From the NCBI RefSeq assembly GCF_004745945.1, contig NZ_SRLE01000011.1:215675-279674 (forward strand): a stretch of 64,000 bases of DNA. The letters are read 5' to 3'. The position numbers and the translations under genes are program-made. Below, piece after piece: positions 54,531 through 64,000 of this stretch (its first letter is position 1; the number at the start of each line of letters is the position of its first letter). Below the pieces are notes generated by a model. It was not told the DNA's origin, searched no databases, and saw only the letters and a list, made by a program, of their open reading frames with translations. This DNA comes from Mangrovimicrobium sediminis (GTDB taxonomy: Bacteria; Pseudomonadota; Gammaproteobacteria; Pseudomonadales; Halieaceae).

Positions 54531-55166
54531 TCAGTCAGGGATCACCCGCGGCGGAAGGTCCGGCTTGGCATAGGCCATGCGCTTGATCGCGCTGGTATCG
54601 AAGTAAGTGTCCAGCCCGGCCAGCACCACGGTGTCGGCGCTCGCCAGATCGATCGCGCCGTCCTCGCGCAGGCAGTGCTCGGGAATCTCGACGAAGTTGA
54701 TCTCGCCTATCACCAGGTGCGTTTCGTTGATCGCCAGGTGCTGGTGCTCCCGCAGCGCCATACCCATGCTGATCTCGGCCTCTGCCACCAGCGGTGCGGG
54801 AAAACCGTCGCGCCACTTCGGGGTGAGGCCTGTGGCATCGAATTCCGAAACATCCCGGTGGTAGCGCGCCGCGGTCTGGTGCGCCGCTTCCACCATGTGG
54901 GCGCTAACATGGTTGATGCTGTAGTGGCCCGTGGCCAGGATGTTGGCCAGGGTGTGACGCTCCTCGCCGCCCGGGCGGATGACCAGGGCCAGCAGCGGCG
55001 GGTGGGAACCCAGGTGCACCACGGAACTCATGATCGCGAGGTTAGTGTTACCTGCCGCATCGGCGGTGCCGATTAGGTTGGCCGGCTTGTAGCCCGACAG
55101 CGAGTTGATGAACGCGGCCCGCCGCCGCTTGTCCATGTCCTGGATATCCTGGGACGTGATGTGCAT
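54531..55166 (-). CDS. Flavin reductase-like FMN-binding protein
   Basis: 211 aa. A split-barrel flavin-reductase domain: SLSGYKPANLIGTAD, TNLAIMSSVVHLGSHPPLLALV and HTLANILATGHYSINHV. Such proteins bind FMN and either reduce it for a partner monooxygenase or act alone. AGGAG lies 8 nt before the ATG. It is leftward, divergent from the photolyase gene; no monooxygenase is next to it. Confidence 0.85.
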   Translation of the reverse strand: MHITSQDIQDMDKRRRAAFINSLSGYKPANLIGTADAAGNTNLAIMSSVVHLGSHPPLLALVIRPGGEERHTLANILATGHYSINHVSAHMVEAAHQTAARYHRDVSEFDATGLTPKWRDGFPAPLVAEAEISMGMALREHQHLAINETHLVIGEINFVEIPEHCLREDGAIDLASADTVVLAGLDTYFDTSAIKRMAYAKPDLPPRVIPD

Positions 55167-55299
55167 AGTTGAACTCCTGATTCCAGCTCTCTCTACGCAA
55201 GCGGCGAATGGCCGGATTCCTGGCGGTTGAACCGGGGAGGGTCTTCGCGCGTAGCCAGGGCATTTGCAGGGGTTTGCAAGGGGGTTGATAGAGAGTCCG

Positions 55300-56592
55300 A
55301 TGACCGAGCTCTACTGGTTCCGCAACGATCTGCGCGTCGAGGACAACCTTGGCCTCAGCGCCCACGCCTGCGCCTCCCGCCTGCTCTGCGTGTACTTCTG
55401 GCCGCGCCAGGTGCCCTGGTGCAACCTCACCGGCCTGGGCGGCCAGCGCGAGCGGTTTCTCACCGAGTCCCTCGTCGCGCTGCAGTCTGACCTGCGCGAG
55501 CGCGGCCAGGAATTGCTGGTGTTGCAGGGCTCGCCCGAGCGGTGGCTGCCGGAGCTGGTCCTGCGCTATTCCGTAGAGCGGGTGGGAGTTGCGAAGACCC
55601 CCGGCGTCTACGAGGCGAAGGAGCTCAGGCAACTCGGCGAACTGCTGGACGTGCCCCTGGTGGTGCACGAGGGGAACACCCTATTCCCCGCCGCCGGATT
55701 GCCCTGGCAAATGGGCGATATTCCCCGGCAGTACACACCGTTCCGCCAGGGCGTGGAAGGGGTCGCCTGGAACGCGCCAGAGGACGTGCTCAGGCTTCCC
55801 CCGCCGCCGGGGCAGCTCGAGGCGATGTCACTGGCCGGCCATCCGACACATCCCCACCCATCGTTCATCGTGCGTGGCGGGACACAGGCAGGGCGAGAAC
55901 GGCTGCACACCTGGATGTTCCGGGAGCGCGCGGTGGACAACTACAAGGCCACGCGCAATGAACTCGAGGGCCTGTTTTTCTCGAGCTTCCTGTCGCCGTG
56001 GCTGGCCAACGGCAGCCTGTCCGTACGCCGTGTCGCGCAGAGTTTGCGCGACTACGAACGCACGCACGGCGCCAACGAATCAACCCGGCACCTCTACAGC
56101 GAGTTGCTCTGGCGCGAGTTCTTCCACTGGCGCGCCTACGAGGATGGCACCGCGCTGTTCCGCCCCCACGGGCGCCAGCCCCGACGCCACCTGAGAACCT
56201 TCGAGCCGCGCAACTTCGCCCGCTGGTGCGCGGGGGCCACGGACTATCCGCTGGTCAACGCGCTGATGCACCAGCTGGTCACCACAGGCTGGATGAGCAA
56301 TCGCGGTCGCCAGATCGCTGCCAGTTGCCTGGTGAACGAGCTCAACCTGGACTGGCGCTTCGGTGCCGCCTTTTTCGAGAAGCACCTGCTGGACTACGAC
56401 GTGGCCAGCAACTATGGCAACTGGCAGTACATCGCCGGGGTAGGTGCCGACCCCCGCGGCGGCCGCCATTTCAATATCGAAAAGCAGGCGGCCCTGTACG
56501 ACCCGGACGGCGAGTTCGTCCGGCGCTGGCACGGCGAGTGTGCGCCGCAGCCCGAATTCACCGTGGACGCGGCGGACTGGCCGATCACCTAG
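55300..56592 (+). CDS. DASH-family cryptochrome/photolyase
   Basis: 430 aa from the ATG at 55300, giving the family start TELYWFRNDLRVEDN. The N-terminal alpha/beta photolyase domain (1-130) and the C-terminal FAD domain are complete: ELLWREFFHWRAYE, TTGWMSNRGRQIAASCLVNE, DYDVASNYGNWQY and RHFNIEKQA are DASH signatures. It repairs cyclobutane pyrimidine dimers, chiefly in single-stranded DNA, using blue light, FADH and an antenna cofactor. Confidence 0.92.
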   Translation: MTELYWFRNDLRVEDNLGLSAHACASRLLCVYFWPRQVPWCNLTGLGGQRERFLTESLVALQSDLRERGQELLVLQGSPERWLPELVLRYSVERVGVAKTPGVYEAKELRQLGELLDVPLVVHEGNTLFPAAGLPWQMGDIPRQYTPFRQGVEGVAWNAPEDVLRLPPPPGQLEAMSLAGHPTHPHPSFIVRGGTQAGRERLHTWMFRERAVDNYKATRNELEGLFFSSFLSPWLANGSLSVRRVAQSLRDYERTHGANESTRHLYSELLWREFFHWRAYEDGTALFRPHGRQPRRHLRTFEPRNFARWCAGATDYPLVNALMHQLVTTGWMSNRGRQIAASCLVNELNLDWRFGAAFFEKHLLDYDVASNYGNWQYIAGVGADPRGGRHFNIEKQAALYDPDGEFVRRWHGECAPQPEFTVDAADWPIT

Positions 56593-56668
56593 GCACATTT
56601 TTATGGCCCGCGGAGAATCCATCCTCTCCGCGGCGGCGTAGCAAGCTGAAATAGCCGAGGAATTGCCC

Positions 56669-57352
56669 ATGGATGCCGTTGTCGCTACCTACCCCAGCCA
56701 ACACCGCTCGCCTGCTATCTCCGAGGACGCCCGACGGGTCCGTGATGCACTGGTCGAGCGCGGCCTGGAAACACCGCTGATCGACAACGGATTGAGCCGG
56801 GACGAAAAGTTCGAGCGCATCAGCGCCGCATTCACCGACATTACCCGCACGCTGGGCCTGAACCTGGCGGACGACAGCCTGTGCGACACACCGGACCGCA
56901 TCGCCAAGATGTATGTCGACGAGATTTTCGCCGGGCTGGACTACAGCAAATTCCCCAAGGTCGCGGTGATCGACAACAAGATGCAGGTTGAGGAGATGGT
57001 GCTGATCGACGATATCGACCTGGTGAGTACCTGCGAGCACCACTTCGTGACCATCGACGGCAGTGCCCGGGTCGCCTACATACCGGGTAGCCGGATCATC
57101 GGCCTGAGCAAGATCAACCGCATCGTGCGCTTCTTCGCCCAGCGCCCGCAGGTGCAGGAGCGCCTGACCCAGCAGGTGCTCGTCGCCTTGCAGACGCTGC
57201 TGGAAACCGAGGACGTGGCCATCACCATCAACGCGACTCACTACTGCGTGAAGTCGCGGGGTGTGATGGACAGCAACTCCACCACCCGGACCACTGCCCT
57301 GGGCGGCGCGTTCAAGAACGACGCCAGCACCCGGGCGGAGTTTTTGCGCTAG
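56669..57352 (+). CDS. folE: GTP cyclohydrolase I
   Basis: 227 aa. It opens GTP to 7,8-dihydroneopterin triphosphate, the first step of folate synthesis. Zinc ligands lie in [12 protein letters not shown] and in [28 protein letters not shown] is the GTP-binding core. The ATG at 56669 has GAGG 8 nt upstream; an in-frame TTG 6 bp earlier is less likely. It lies 76 bp after the photolyase; in DASH photolyases the antenna is a folate, so co-expression would make sense. Confidence 0.95.
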   Translation: MDAVVATYPSQHRSPAISEDARRVRDALVERGLETPLIDNGLSRDEKFERISAAFTDITRTLGLNLADDSLCDTPDRIAKMYVDEIFAGLDYSKFPKVAVIDNKMQVEEMVLIDDIDLVSTCEHHFVTIDGSARVAYIPGSRIIGLSKINRIVRFFAQRPQVQERLTQQVLVALQTLLETEDVAITINATHYCVKSRGVMDSNSTTRTTALGGAFKNDASTRAEFLR

Positions 57353-57410
57353 GCATTACGGCGCGGGGCAGGGTGGGGAAGTCCCCCTACATGGAGGCAG
57401 CGCTGTCTGC

Positions 57411-57839
57411 TTATTGAGGAGCGGACGATAGCACCGCCGTCGTCAAGCGCGCCGAACAAATCGGCCTGCCATCGTCGGACTCGATGTCTATGGCCCAGGT
57501 CTGGAGCCTTCTGCCCAACTTCAGAGGTGTTGCGATACCGATCACTTTGCCGCCGCGAATGCCATTGAGATGTGTCGCATTGATGTCTACGCCGACCGCG
57601 TAGTGGTCGTCATCGCAGGCGAGGTTGGCACCGATCGAACCCAGGGTCTCGGCCAGTACGCATGACACGCCGCCGTGCAGCAGGCCGAAGATCTGTTGCG
57701 TGCGTTTTGTGATCGGCATTTCGCCGCGAACGAAATCCTCGCCGATCTCGACAACCGTTATGCCCAGCACATCGTCGGCGCATCCGGCACTCAGTTCGGC
57801 CAGCGCGGCGATGTCAGGTGTCTTTTTCCAGATGCTCAT
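57411..57839 (-). CDS. Hotdog-fold thioesterase (PaaI/YdiI-like)
   Basis: 142 aa from the ATG at 57839 (MSIWKK, the usual family start). FGLLHGGVSCVLAETLGSIGAN holds the catalytic Glu region of PaaI/YdiI thioesterases, and VGVDINATHLNGIR the second block. It hydrolyses acyl-CoA thioesters; YdiI/MenI-type members act on dihydroxynaphthoyl-CoA. Substrate not predictable. Convergent with folE. Confidence 0.85.
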   Translation of the reverse strand: MSIWKKTPDIAALAELSAGCADDVLGITVVEIGEDFVRGEMPITKRTQQIFGLLHGGVSCVLAETLGSIGANLACDDDHYAVGVDINATHLNGIRGGKVIGIATPLKLGRRLQTWAIDIESDDGRPICSARLTTAVLSSAPQ

Positions 57840-57926
57840 CGGCTTGTGCTCATGGTTAGTGCAACGGTGATTTCTCGAAGGCCAGAAGGAATAGGCAACA
57901 TTCCGATCCGGCATGCCGGTCGGGTA

Positions 57927-58862
57927 CTAGCTCATCACCATGCCGCCGGCCTGCTGTCGCAGGTGCTCGATATCCCGCTTCGGCGGCATGCCATACAAGC
58001 GGCTGTACTCGCGGTTGAACTGCGAGGGGCTCTCGTAGCCCACCTTGAATGCGGCGCTGGAGGCGTCCAGGTGCTCGTTCAGCATCAACCTTTTCGCCTC
58101 GCTCAGACGCAACCACTTCTGGTACTGCAGCGGGCTCTTGGAAGTGAGCTGGCGGAAGTGGTGATGAAAGGTGGGCGCGCTCATCTGCACCAGCGACGCC
58201 AGTTCGTCGACGCGCAGCGGCGAGGCGTAGTGGGTCTTCAGCCAGTCCACCGCCTTGGCGATGCGGTAGCTGTGGCTGTCCACGGAGGCGATCTGGCGCA
58301 GCAGGGAAGCGCGATCGCTGCGCAACAGGCGGTAGTGAATTTCGCGCTGGATCAGCGGTGCCAGCACGCCGATTGCTTCGGGCTCTTCGAGCAGGTCCAC
58401 CAGTCGGCGCAACGGGGCCAGTATTTCCGGCGTCATGGTGCCCAGGCCGACGCTCATGCCGTTGCCACGCTCGCTGTTACTCGGCAACACGCCCTGGGCG
58501 ATCTGCTCGGCCAGTATGCGAATGTCGAGCTTCAGCGCCAGGCCGAGGCAGGGCTCGTCGTCACTGGCTTCCAGTACCTGCGATGTGGCCGGGAGGTCCA
58601 GCGAGGTAATCAGGAAGTTGGAGGTGTTGTAGGGGAACGCCTCGCCGCCCACCATGATTCGCTTGGTGCCCTGAACCACCAGCACCACGCTGGGTTCGAG
58701 CAGGCAGAAGTCGGGCTCCGTCGGCTGGTCACGGCGGAACAGCAGCAGGTTGGGTATGGGCGATGCCCAGTCTGCTGTTTCGGGGACGTGCCGCGCAATG
58801 ATGCCGGCCATCGCCTGCTGGTCGGGGCGCAACTGCGTGCTGTAGCTGTGTTTCTTGACCAT
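57927..58862 (-). CDS. AraC-family transcriptional regulator
   Basis: 311 aa. The N-terminal cupin-like AraC_N domain (about 20-180) contains VVLVVQGTKRIMVGG. The C-terminal double helix-turn-helix (about 215-305) has LVQMSAPTFHHHFRQLT and AFKVGYESPSQFNREYSRLYG. GGAGG precedes the ATG. It is divergent from the MFS-SDR gene cluster with 222 bp between, so it probably controls that cluster; such regulators (YqhC type) often respond to aldehydes or xenobiotics. Confidence 0.9.
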   Translation of the reverse strand: MVKKHSYSTQLRPDQQAMAGIIARHVPETADWASPIPNLLLFRRDQPTEPDFCLLEPSVVLVVQGTKRIMVGGEAFPYNTSNFLITSLDLPATSQVLEASDDEPCLGLALKLDIRILAEQIAQGVLPSNSERGNGMSVGLGTMTPEILAPLRRLVDLLEEPEAIGVLAPLIQREIHYRLLRSDRASLLRQIASVDSHSYRIAKAVDWLKTHYASPLRVDELASLVQMSAPTFHHHFRQLTSKSPLQYQKWLRLSEAKRLMLNEHLDASSAAFKVGYESPSQFNREYSRLYGMPPKRDIEHLRQQAGGMVMS

Positions 58863-59084
58863 GATGTGGGTGTCCTCCTCAGTTTCGACTGTATAGGGGG
58901 GTCTGGAGGAATTCCATCGAAATCCGCAATATCAATAGGATCAGGCAATAATTCAAGCGGAATGCTCTAACCATCCCAGGCGGCGGCCCGGACAATGCAC
59001 TCATCGAAATGCCCTGTGCCGAGCCGGACCAGTGAACACGTACTGTCCGGACCACGGGCCATCACCGGCAGCAGGAGGTGACCG

Positions 59085-60494
59085 TTGAGTTATTCAATCC
59101 AGAGCGAGGAGGCCCACAAGGCGTCCGCGCTGACCGTTGTTTCCGGGGCGACCATGCTCGCCCTGGTCGTGTTTACAGTACCCCTGACCTCCCTCGCGCC
59201 CAGCGCGGAGTCACTGGCCGCCGGGCCGGCCCTGCAGGCGTGGATTCTCAGCGGTATGCCGCTCGGCGCCGCCGCGGGCCTGCTCGGTGCCGGCTCGCTG
59301 GGCGACAACCACAGCCGGCGTGCCGTATTTCTCTGGGGCCTGGCGATCCTGGTAGCGGCCTCGGCCCTGGGCGCGCTGGCACCCACCGGCCTGGTGCTTG
59401 TGGCAGCGCGAATTATCCAGGGCCTGGGCAGTGCCGCGGTACTCGCCTGTGGCCTGGGCCTGCTCGGGCAGGTGTTCAGGGACGAGCACGAGCGCACGCG
59501 GGCAACCGGTATCTGGGCGGCGGCGCTGGGTGCTGGAGTAGCCTGCGGGCCTATCCTGGCGGCGTTGCTGACCGCCTTTAGCGGCTGGCGTGCGGCCTAT
59601 GCCGGCACCGCGTGGCTGGCCCTGGCCCTGCTGCTGGCCGGGCGCAACGCCCTGCCCGCGACGCAGGTTGCGCGCACTGGCCGCTTCGATTGGGCGGGTG
59701 CGGTATTGCTGTTGGCCGGGTTGTCTGCGCTGATGTCCGGCCTCACCCAATCGCGCCTGGGCTGGGCGCAGCCGACGACGCTCCTGCTGCTGTGTATCGG
59801 GGGTGCCTGCCTCGCGGCGTTTGTGCTGGTCGAGATTCGCCACCAGCAACCGGTGCTGGATTTCTCCCTGTTCCGCTACCCGGATTTCGTCGGTGCGACG
59901 GTCGCCGCGTTTGCCTCCGGCGCCGGCGTGCTGGCCCTGATGACGCTGGTGCCGACACTGCTCCAGCGCTCCATGCACGTGGGTGCACTGCTCGCCGCGC
60001 TCGTGTTGCTGGCCTGGTCGGTGACCAGCGTGGTCACGGCACTGGGCTCGCGCTGGCTGCTGGTCCGGCATTCACCGCGGATACTGCTGACCCTTGGTCT
60101 GGTGGCGTGCGGCGTGGCGCAACTCATGCTGATTGCGCCGCAACCGGACGCATCCCTGCTGCCGCTGCTGCCCGCATTGGTGCTGGCCGGCGCGGCCAAC
60201 GGTGTGCTCAATGCCGCATTGGGCAAGCAGGCTGTATCCAGTGTGCCGGCCCACCTCAGCGCCATGGGCAGCGGTGCCAACAACACGGCGCGTTACCTGG
60301 GCTCTGCTATTGGTATTACGCTGGGGGCGGTGCTCATCGCCCACGGCGAAGAGGCCGGTGCAGCCCCGGGGTTGCTCTGGGGCTGGGACCAGGCAGTGAG
60401 CGTCACGGCGTCTTTTTCCCTGCTCGGCGCCCTGGTCGTCATGTTCTCGCGCGAACGAGTGGTCGCGGTCGAACAGTGTTGTGAGCAGGCTTGA
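59085..60494 (+). CDS. MFS transporter (DHA2-like drug/proton antiporter)
   Basis: 469 aa from a TTG with AGGAGGT 5 nt upstream. About 14 membrane helices. Motif A-like [16 protein letters not shown] and motif C-like [16 protein letters not shown] are present, typical of EmrB/QacA-type exporters. First gene of a rightward cluster under the divergent AraC regulator; the substrate is probably a toxic organic compound, by inference. Confidence 0.85.
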   Translation: MSYSIQSEEAHKASALTVVSGATMLALVVFTVPLTSLAPSAESLAAGPALQAWILSGMPLGAAAGLLGAGSLGDNHSRRAVFLWGLAILVAASALGALAPTGLVLVAARIIQGLGSAAVLACGLGLLGQVFRDEHERTRATGIWAAALGAGVACGPILAALLTAFSGWRAAYAGTAWLALALLLAGRNALPATQVARTGRFDWAGAVLLLAGLSALMSGLTQSRLGWAQPTTLLLLCIGGACLAAFVLVEIRHQQPVLDFSLFRYPDFVGATVAAFASGAGVLALMTLVPTLLQRSMHVGALLAALVLLAWSVTSVVTALGSRWLLVRHSPRILLTLGLVACGVAQLMLIAPQPDASLLPLLPALVLAGAANGVLNAALGKQAVSSVPAHLSAMGSGANNTARYLGSAIGITLGAVLIAHGEEAGAAPGLLWGWDQAVSVTASFSLLGALVVMFSRERVVAVEQCCEQA

Positions 60495-60516
60495 TCAAAT
60501 AACGGAGGGAATCGAC

Positions 60517-61263
60517 ATGATGGACAACGTGAAAGACAAAATCATCGTAATCACTGGCGCCAGCAGCGGCAACGGCGAGGCCGCCGCCCGGCACCTGGCG
60601 GAGCGCGGCGCGGTGGTCGTGCTGGCCGCGCGCCGGGAAGACCGGATCAACGCGCTGCGCGATGAACTGATCGCCGCCGGCTACCGGGCGCAAGCCCTGC
60701 CCACGGATGTTGCCGACAAGGTCCAGGTCCGGCAGACGGTGGACGCGGTCGTGGAGGAGTACGGCCGGATCGACGTGATCATCAACAACGCCGGGGTCAT
60801 GCCCCTGGCGCCGCTGGAACAACTCAAGACCGACGAGTGGGATCACATGATCGACGTGAATCTCAAGGGCACGCTGTACGGTATCGCCGCCGCGCTGCCG
60901 CACATGCAGCGGCAGAAGTCCGGTCACATCATCAACGTGTCCTCGGTATACGGCCACAAGATGGGCCCGGACGCGACCGTGTACTGCGCGACCAAGTTCG
61001 CGGTGCGGGCGCTGTCCGAGGGGCTGCGGCAGGAGGTCAAACCCTACAATATCCGCACCACGATCATCTCGCCGGGACTGGTGGCGACGGAACTGCTTGA
61101 CCATATCAGCGACACCACCATCCAGGCGCAAACTCGCGAATTCGCCACCCAGGTGGCCATCCCGCCGGACAGCTTCGCGCGCATGGTCGCCTTCGCCATC
61201 AACGAACCGGAGAACGTGGACGTCAACGAGATCCTGTTCCGGCCCACCGCGCAGCCGATCTGA
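60517..61263 (+). CDS. Short-chain dehydrogenase/reductase
   Basis: 248 aa. The start ATG at 60517 has GGAGGG upstream. The Rossmann motif is [19 protein letters not shown] (the usual GxG Ile is replaced by Asn). INNAG (motif) and the catalytic Ser (INVSSVYG) and YCATKFA (Tyr/Lys) are all present. NAD(P)-dependent oxidoreductase of unknown substrate; the arginines after the second strand (LAARREDR) suggest NADP. It follows the transporter gene by 22 bp. Confidence 0.9.
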   Translation: MMDNVKDKIIVITGASSGNGEAAARHLAERGAVVVLAARREDRINALRDELIAAGYRAQALPTDVADKVQVRQTVDAVVEEYGRIDVIINNAGVMPLAPLEQLKTDEWDHMIDVNLKGTLYGIAAALPHMQRQKSGHIINVSSVYGHKMGPDATVYCATKFAVRALSEGLRQEVKPYNIRTTIISPGLVATELLDHISDTTIQAQTREFATQVAIPPDSFARMVAFAINEPENVDVNEILFRPTAQPI

Positions 61264-61290
61264 TGCTGCTGATGTGATGGTGCCGGTTTG

Positions 61291-62391
61291 ATGGTCAAGG
61301 TCTTGTACGCGTTCGTCGCTATCGTCGCGCTAGCTGCCGCTGGGGCGTGGTGGTTCCTGCAGCAACCGCAGTTCGGCAGCGCGGCGCAGGGCGCGGCGCT
61401 TGCGCGCGTGCAGCAGTCACCGAACTATGTCGATGGTGAATTTCGCAACCTGGTGGAAACCCCGCTGTTCACCGCGGACGAGTCCTTCGCGTCGGTGCTG
61501 CTGGGAAACCTCAGCGCCCCGGATGCGCAGTTGAGGCCGCTGGTCGATATCCCTGTCGCGCCTGTCGATTTCATGGCGCTGGACGCCAGCGAAGACATGG
61601 TGATCTGGCTGGGGCACTCGTCCTTTTACGTGCAACTGGGCGGCAAACGTTTCCTCATCGACCCCGTGTTCAGCGAGGTCGCCTCGCCGCTGTCGTTCGT
61701 CAACCGCGCTTTCGCCGGCACCACGGTGTTCTCGGCGCAGGACATGCCTGCTACCGACTACCTGCTGGTGAGTCACGACCACTGGGATCACCTGGACTAT
61801 CCTTCGGTCGTCGACCTCAAGCCGAAGGTGGGGCAGGTGGTCACCGGCCTGGGAATGGGCGCGAACTTCCAGGCCTGGGGCTATGACCCCGCCCGTATCG
61901 TGGAAGGGGACTGGTGGGACAGCGTTGAACTGGCGCCCGGCGTGACGCTGCATGTCATTCCCGCGCGGCACTACTCGGGCCGTGCGCTGCAACGCAACCA
62001 GACCCTGTGGGTCGGTTTCGTGCTGGAGACGCTGGAACGACGGCTGCTGTTCTCTGGCGACAGCGGCTACGGCCCGCATTTCGCCGAACTCGGCCGGCGC
62101 TTTGGCGACTTCGATCTCGCCGCCCTGGACCACGGCCAGTATGACCCGCGCTGGGCCTACATTCACATGACGCCGGAGGAGGCGGCGCGGGCGGCAGAGG
62201 AACTCGGGGCAGCGGCGCTGCTGCCCGCCCATGTCGGGCGCTTTGCGCTGGCCCGGCACGCCTGGGACGAACCCCTGCAGCGCATCGCCGCTGCCAGCGA
62301 GGGCCGTCGCTACCACCTGCTCACGCCGAGAATCGGCGAGCCGGTCCCGCTGGCGGGTGTCGAGCGCCGCTCCTTCACCCGCTGGTGGTAA
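61291..62391 (+). CDS. Membrane-anchored metallo-beta-lactamase-fold hydrolase (UlaG/NAPE-PLD-like)
   Basis: 366 aa. The N-terminal hydrophobic anchor or signal (about 2-22, VKVLYAFVAIVALAAAGAWWF). The metal site is SHDHWDHLD, with later HYSG, SGDSGYGPH and DHGQYDPRW. This is the long MBL-fold group that includes NAPE-PLD and RomA-type proteins, which cleave phosphodiester or related bonds at the periplasmic face. The cluster context (SDR, CMD) suggests xenobiotic or lipid processing; unknown. Confidence 0.85.
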   Translation: MVKVLYAFVAIVALAAAGAWWFLQQPQFGSAAQGAALARVQQSPNYVDGEFRNLVETPLFTADESFASVLLGNLSAPDAQLRPLVDIPVAPVDFMALDASEDMVIWLGHSSFYVQLGGKRFLIDPVFSEVASPLSFVNRAFAGTTVFSAQDMPATDYLLVSHDHWDHLDYPSVVDLKPKVGQVVTGLGMGANFQAWGYDPARIVEGDWWDSVELAPGVTLHVIPARHYSGRALQRNQTLWVGFVLETLERRLLFSGDSGYGPHFAELGRRFGDFDLAALDHGQYDPRWAYIHMTPEEAARAAEELGAAALLPAHVGRFALARHAWDEPLQRIAAASEGRRYHLLTPRIGEPVPLAGVERRSFTRWW

Positions 62392-62416
62392 TCAACCGCA
62401 CTATTTTGGAGACACA

Positions 62417-63160
62417 ATGATGAAAGCCTATTCCCTGTTCCTGGCCATGCTGGCGGCCAGCGCGACGCCTGCCGTTGGCGCAGAATCCACGGCGCCGCTG
62501 GGCGCTGCACCCAACCTGGACGATGACGTGAAGAACGTCGTGTTCGCCGAACTGTGGGAGCGTCCCGAGCTGACCCGGCGCGACCGCAGCCTGGTAACGA
62601 TCACCGCGGAGATTGCCCAGGGGCATCTTGAGTCCCTGCCTTTCCAGTTTGCACTGGCACTGGAGAACGGCGTCGAGCCGCAGGAACTGTCCGGTGCGGT
62701 GACGCATATTGCCTACTATTCCGGCGTATCCGCGGCGGTCGAGGCCGAGGCGGTACTCGCCCGGGTGTTCGCCCAACGCGGTATCAAGACCGCCGACCTC
62801 AAGGTGGTTGAAGCGAAGCCGGCACCCGACGCGGAGGCCGCCAAGGCCCAGCGCGAAGTGGTGCTGTCGATGGTCGGCGATGTCTCCCCGGGACTCGCGC
62901 ACTTTTCCAACACGATCCTGAACGGTGACCTGTGGTTGCGCGAAGACTTGTCGCCCCGCGATCGCAGCCTGGTCACGGTCAGTGCCCTGATTACCCAGGG
63001 CAACGTCGAGCAGATACCCGTGCATGTGAACAAGGGTATCGGCAACGGCCTGACCCGCGCCGAGATCGGTGAGGTCATCACCCAACTGGCATTCTATGCC
63101 GGCTGGCCGCGCGCGTTCTCGGCTGCGGCAGTGGTCAAGGAAATGGATCTTCCCGAGTAA
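62417..63160 (+). CDS. Exported tandem carboxymuconolactone-decarboxylase-family protein
   Basis: 247 aa from the ATG at 62417, giving a signal peptide (about 1-24, ending TPAVGAE); longer upstream frames lie in the previous gene. Two CMD repeats: RDRSLVTITAEIAQGH and RDRSLVTVSALITQGN, each followed by AYYSG or AFYAGWP. The CxxC of AhpD-like members is absent, so a peroxidase role is unlikely; it is closer to gamma-carboxymuconolactone decarboxylase. Export of such proteins is unusual. 25 bp after the MBL gene. Confidence 0.85.
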   Translation: MMKAYSLFLAMLAASATPAVGAESTAPLGAAPNLDDDVKNVVFAELWERPELTRRDRSLVTITAEIAQGHLESLPFQFALALENGVEPQELSGAVTHIAYYSGVSAAVEAEAVLARVFAQRGIKTADLKVVEAKPAPDAEAAKAQREVVLSMVGDVSPGLAHFSNTILNGDLWLREDLSPRDRSLVTVSALITQGNVEQIPVHVNKGIGNGLTRAEIGEVITQLAFYAGWPRAFSAAAVVKEMDLPE

Positions 63161-63206
63161 GGGATAGCGACAGCCGCGAGAGCGACGACTGGGCAGGAAA
63201 CATCCT

Positions 63207-63989
63207 ATGGCACGTATTTTTATTACCGGCTCGACTGACGGCCTTGGCTTCCTCGCCGCCGAGGAACTGCTGCAACAGGGGCACGAGGTGGTGTTGCACG
63301 CGCGCAATGCCGATCGCGCCCGCGATGTGGTAGCCCGGCTGCCGACCATGACCCCGGTGGTGATCGGCGACCTCGCGCAACTGGCGCAGATGGTGCAGGT
63401 GGCAGAGCAGGTCAATCACCTGGGGCAGTTCGATGCCATCATTCACAACGCAGGCTTGTTCACCGGCGATGCGCAGGGGCGCGTGGAGACCGAGGAGGGC
63501 CTGCCGTCTACGATTGCGGTCAACGTGCTCGCGCCCTACGTGCTGACGGCCCTTATCCATCGCCCGCAGCGGCTCGTCTACCTGGCATCCAGCATGCATG
63601 AGGGCGCCAGCGCGGACCTGTCCGACCTCGAGTGGAAGCGGCGGCAGTGGAACAGTTCCGCCGCCTACTCACAGAGCAAGCTGTGCGTGGTGATGCTGGC
63701 ATTGGCCGTCGCGCGGTTTTGGCCGGAGGTGAACGTCAATGCAGTCGACCCCGGTTGGGTGCCGACGCGCATGGGGGGTCCCAGCGCACCCGACGACCTG
63801 CGCGAAGGCATCCTGACCCAGACCTGGCTGGCTGCCGGGGACGATGCCTCATGTGCTGTGTCCGGCCAGTATTTCTTTCACCGGCAACGGCAGCAACCGG
63901 ATGCCGCAGCTCTGGAGATGTGGCGGCAGGAAGCGTTGCTTTCGTGGTGTTGCGAGCGTTCCGGCATCACTCTTGCTGGGGGAGGGTAG
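63207..63989 (+). CDS. Short-chain dehydrogenase/reductase (second)
   Basis: 260 aa. Rossmann motif TGSTDGLGFLAAEELL; HNAGLF; the catalytic Ser (LASSMHEG) and YSQSKLC (Tyr/Lys). The second-strand end HARNADR suggests NADP. The protein is complete within the window, with a short cysteine-containing tail. Last visible gene of the AraC-linked cluster. Confidence 0.88.
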   Translation: MARIFITGSTDGLGFLAAEELLQQGHEVVLHARNADRARDVVARLPTMTPVVIGDLAQLAQMVQVAEQVNHLGQFDAIIHNAGLFTGDAQGRVETEEGLPSTIAVNVLAPYVLTALIHRPQRLVYLASSMHEGASADLSDLEWKRRQWNSSAAYSQSKLCVVMLALAVARFWPEVNVNAVDPGWVPTRMGGPSAPDDLREGILTQTWLAAGDDASCAVSGQYFFHRQRQQPDAAALEMWRQEALLSWCCERSGITLAGGG

Positions 63990-64000
63990 GGGTGGGTAGG

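Noticed and set aside
1..64000. CRISPR array or IS element
   Set aside because: No regularly spaced repeats and no transposase-like protein were seen on either strand.

Overview
The window looks like the chromosome of a marine gammaproteobacterium, perhaps of the Cellvibrionales/Halieaceae type. This is an inference from gene content (group-II Mrp antiporter, DASH cryptochrome, AraC-controlled oxidoreductase cluster) and a GC-rich right third. No rRNA, complete tRNA, CRISPR array, integrase or IS transposase is visible.

Left edge (1-2.9 kb): AT-richer accessory DNA. It holds a truncated gene with a twin-arginine signal, divergent from a small TatA, then a BPSL0067-like protein. About 0.8 kb without a convincing gene ends in the 3' end of a tRNA (Ser-type acceptor), which looks like an att scar. 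A perfect palindromic terminator and a 60-bp block follow, and both recur at 44.5-44.6 kb.

Defence island (2.9-44.3 kb): a leftward three-gene operon (helicase, phospholipase-D-like protein, unknown). Then comes an almost unbroken rightward array: a DISARM class-I-like pair (SNF2 helicase DrmD + giant adenine methylase DrmMI), a Cys-rich mini-protein, a membrane protein with a Mrr-like nuclease domain, DarTG (toxin with an N-terminal membrane segment), Zorya (ZorA, ZorB and an HNH protein; type II-like), a VapBC-type pair, a 2135-aa DUF1998 helicase (DruE/DrmA-B-like) with a Vsr/DUF559-like nuclease motif, a ParE-fused UvrD helicase, and a complete type I Wadjet (JetABCD). Two leftward unknown membrane proteins close the island. 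The methylase half of DISARM lacks its own DrmA/B/C, while a DUF1998 helicase and a PLD protein occur elsewhere in the island. The modules may therefore form a hybrid restriction system.

Right part (44.5-64 kb): a decayed metY fragment marks the island border. A leftward Mrp-type cation/proton antiporter operon follows (E-F-G-B-C-D-D-small-D), then a Rap1a-like secreted protein, intact metY, a flavin reductase, a DASH photolyase, folE, a thioesterase, and an AraC regulator divergent from an MFS/SDR/metallo-hydrolase/CMD/SDR cluster.
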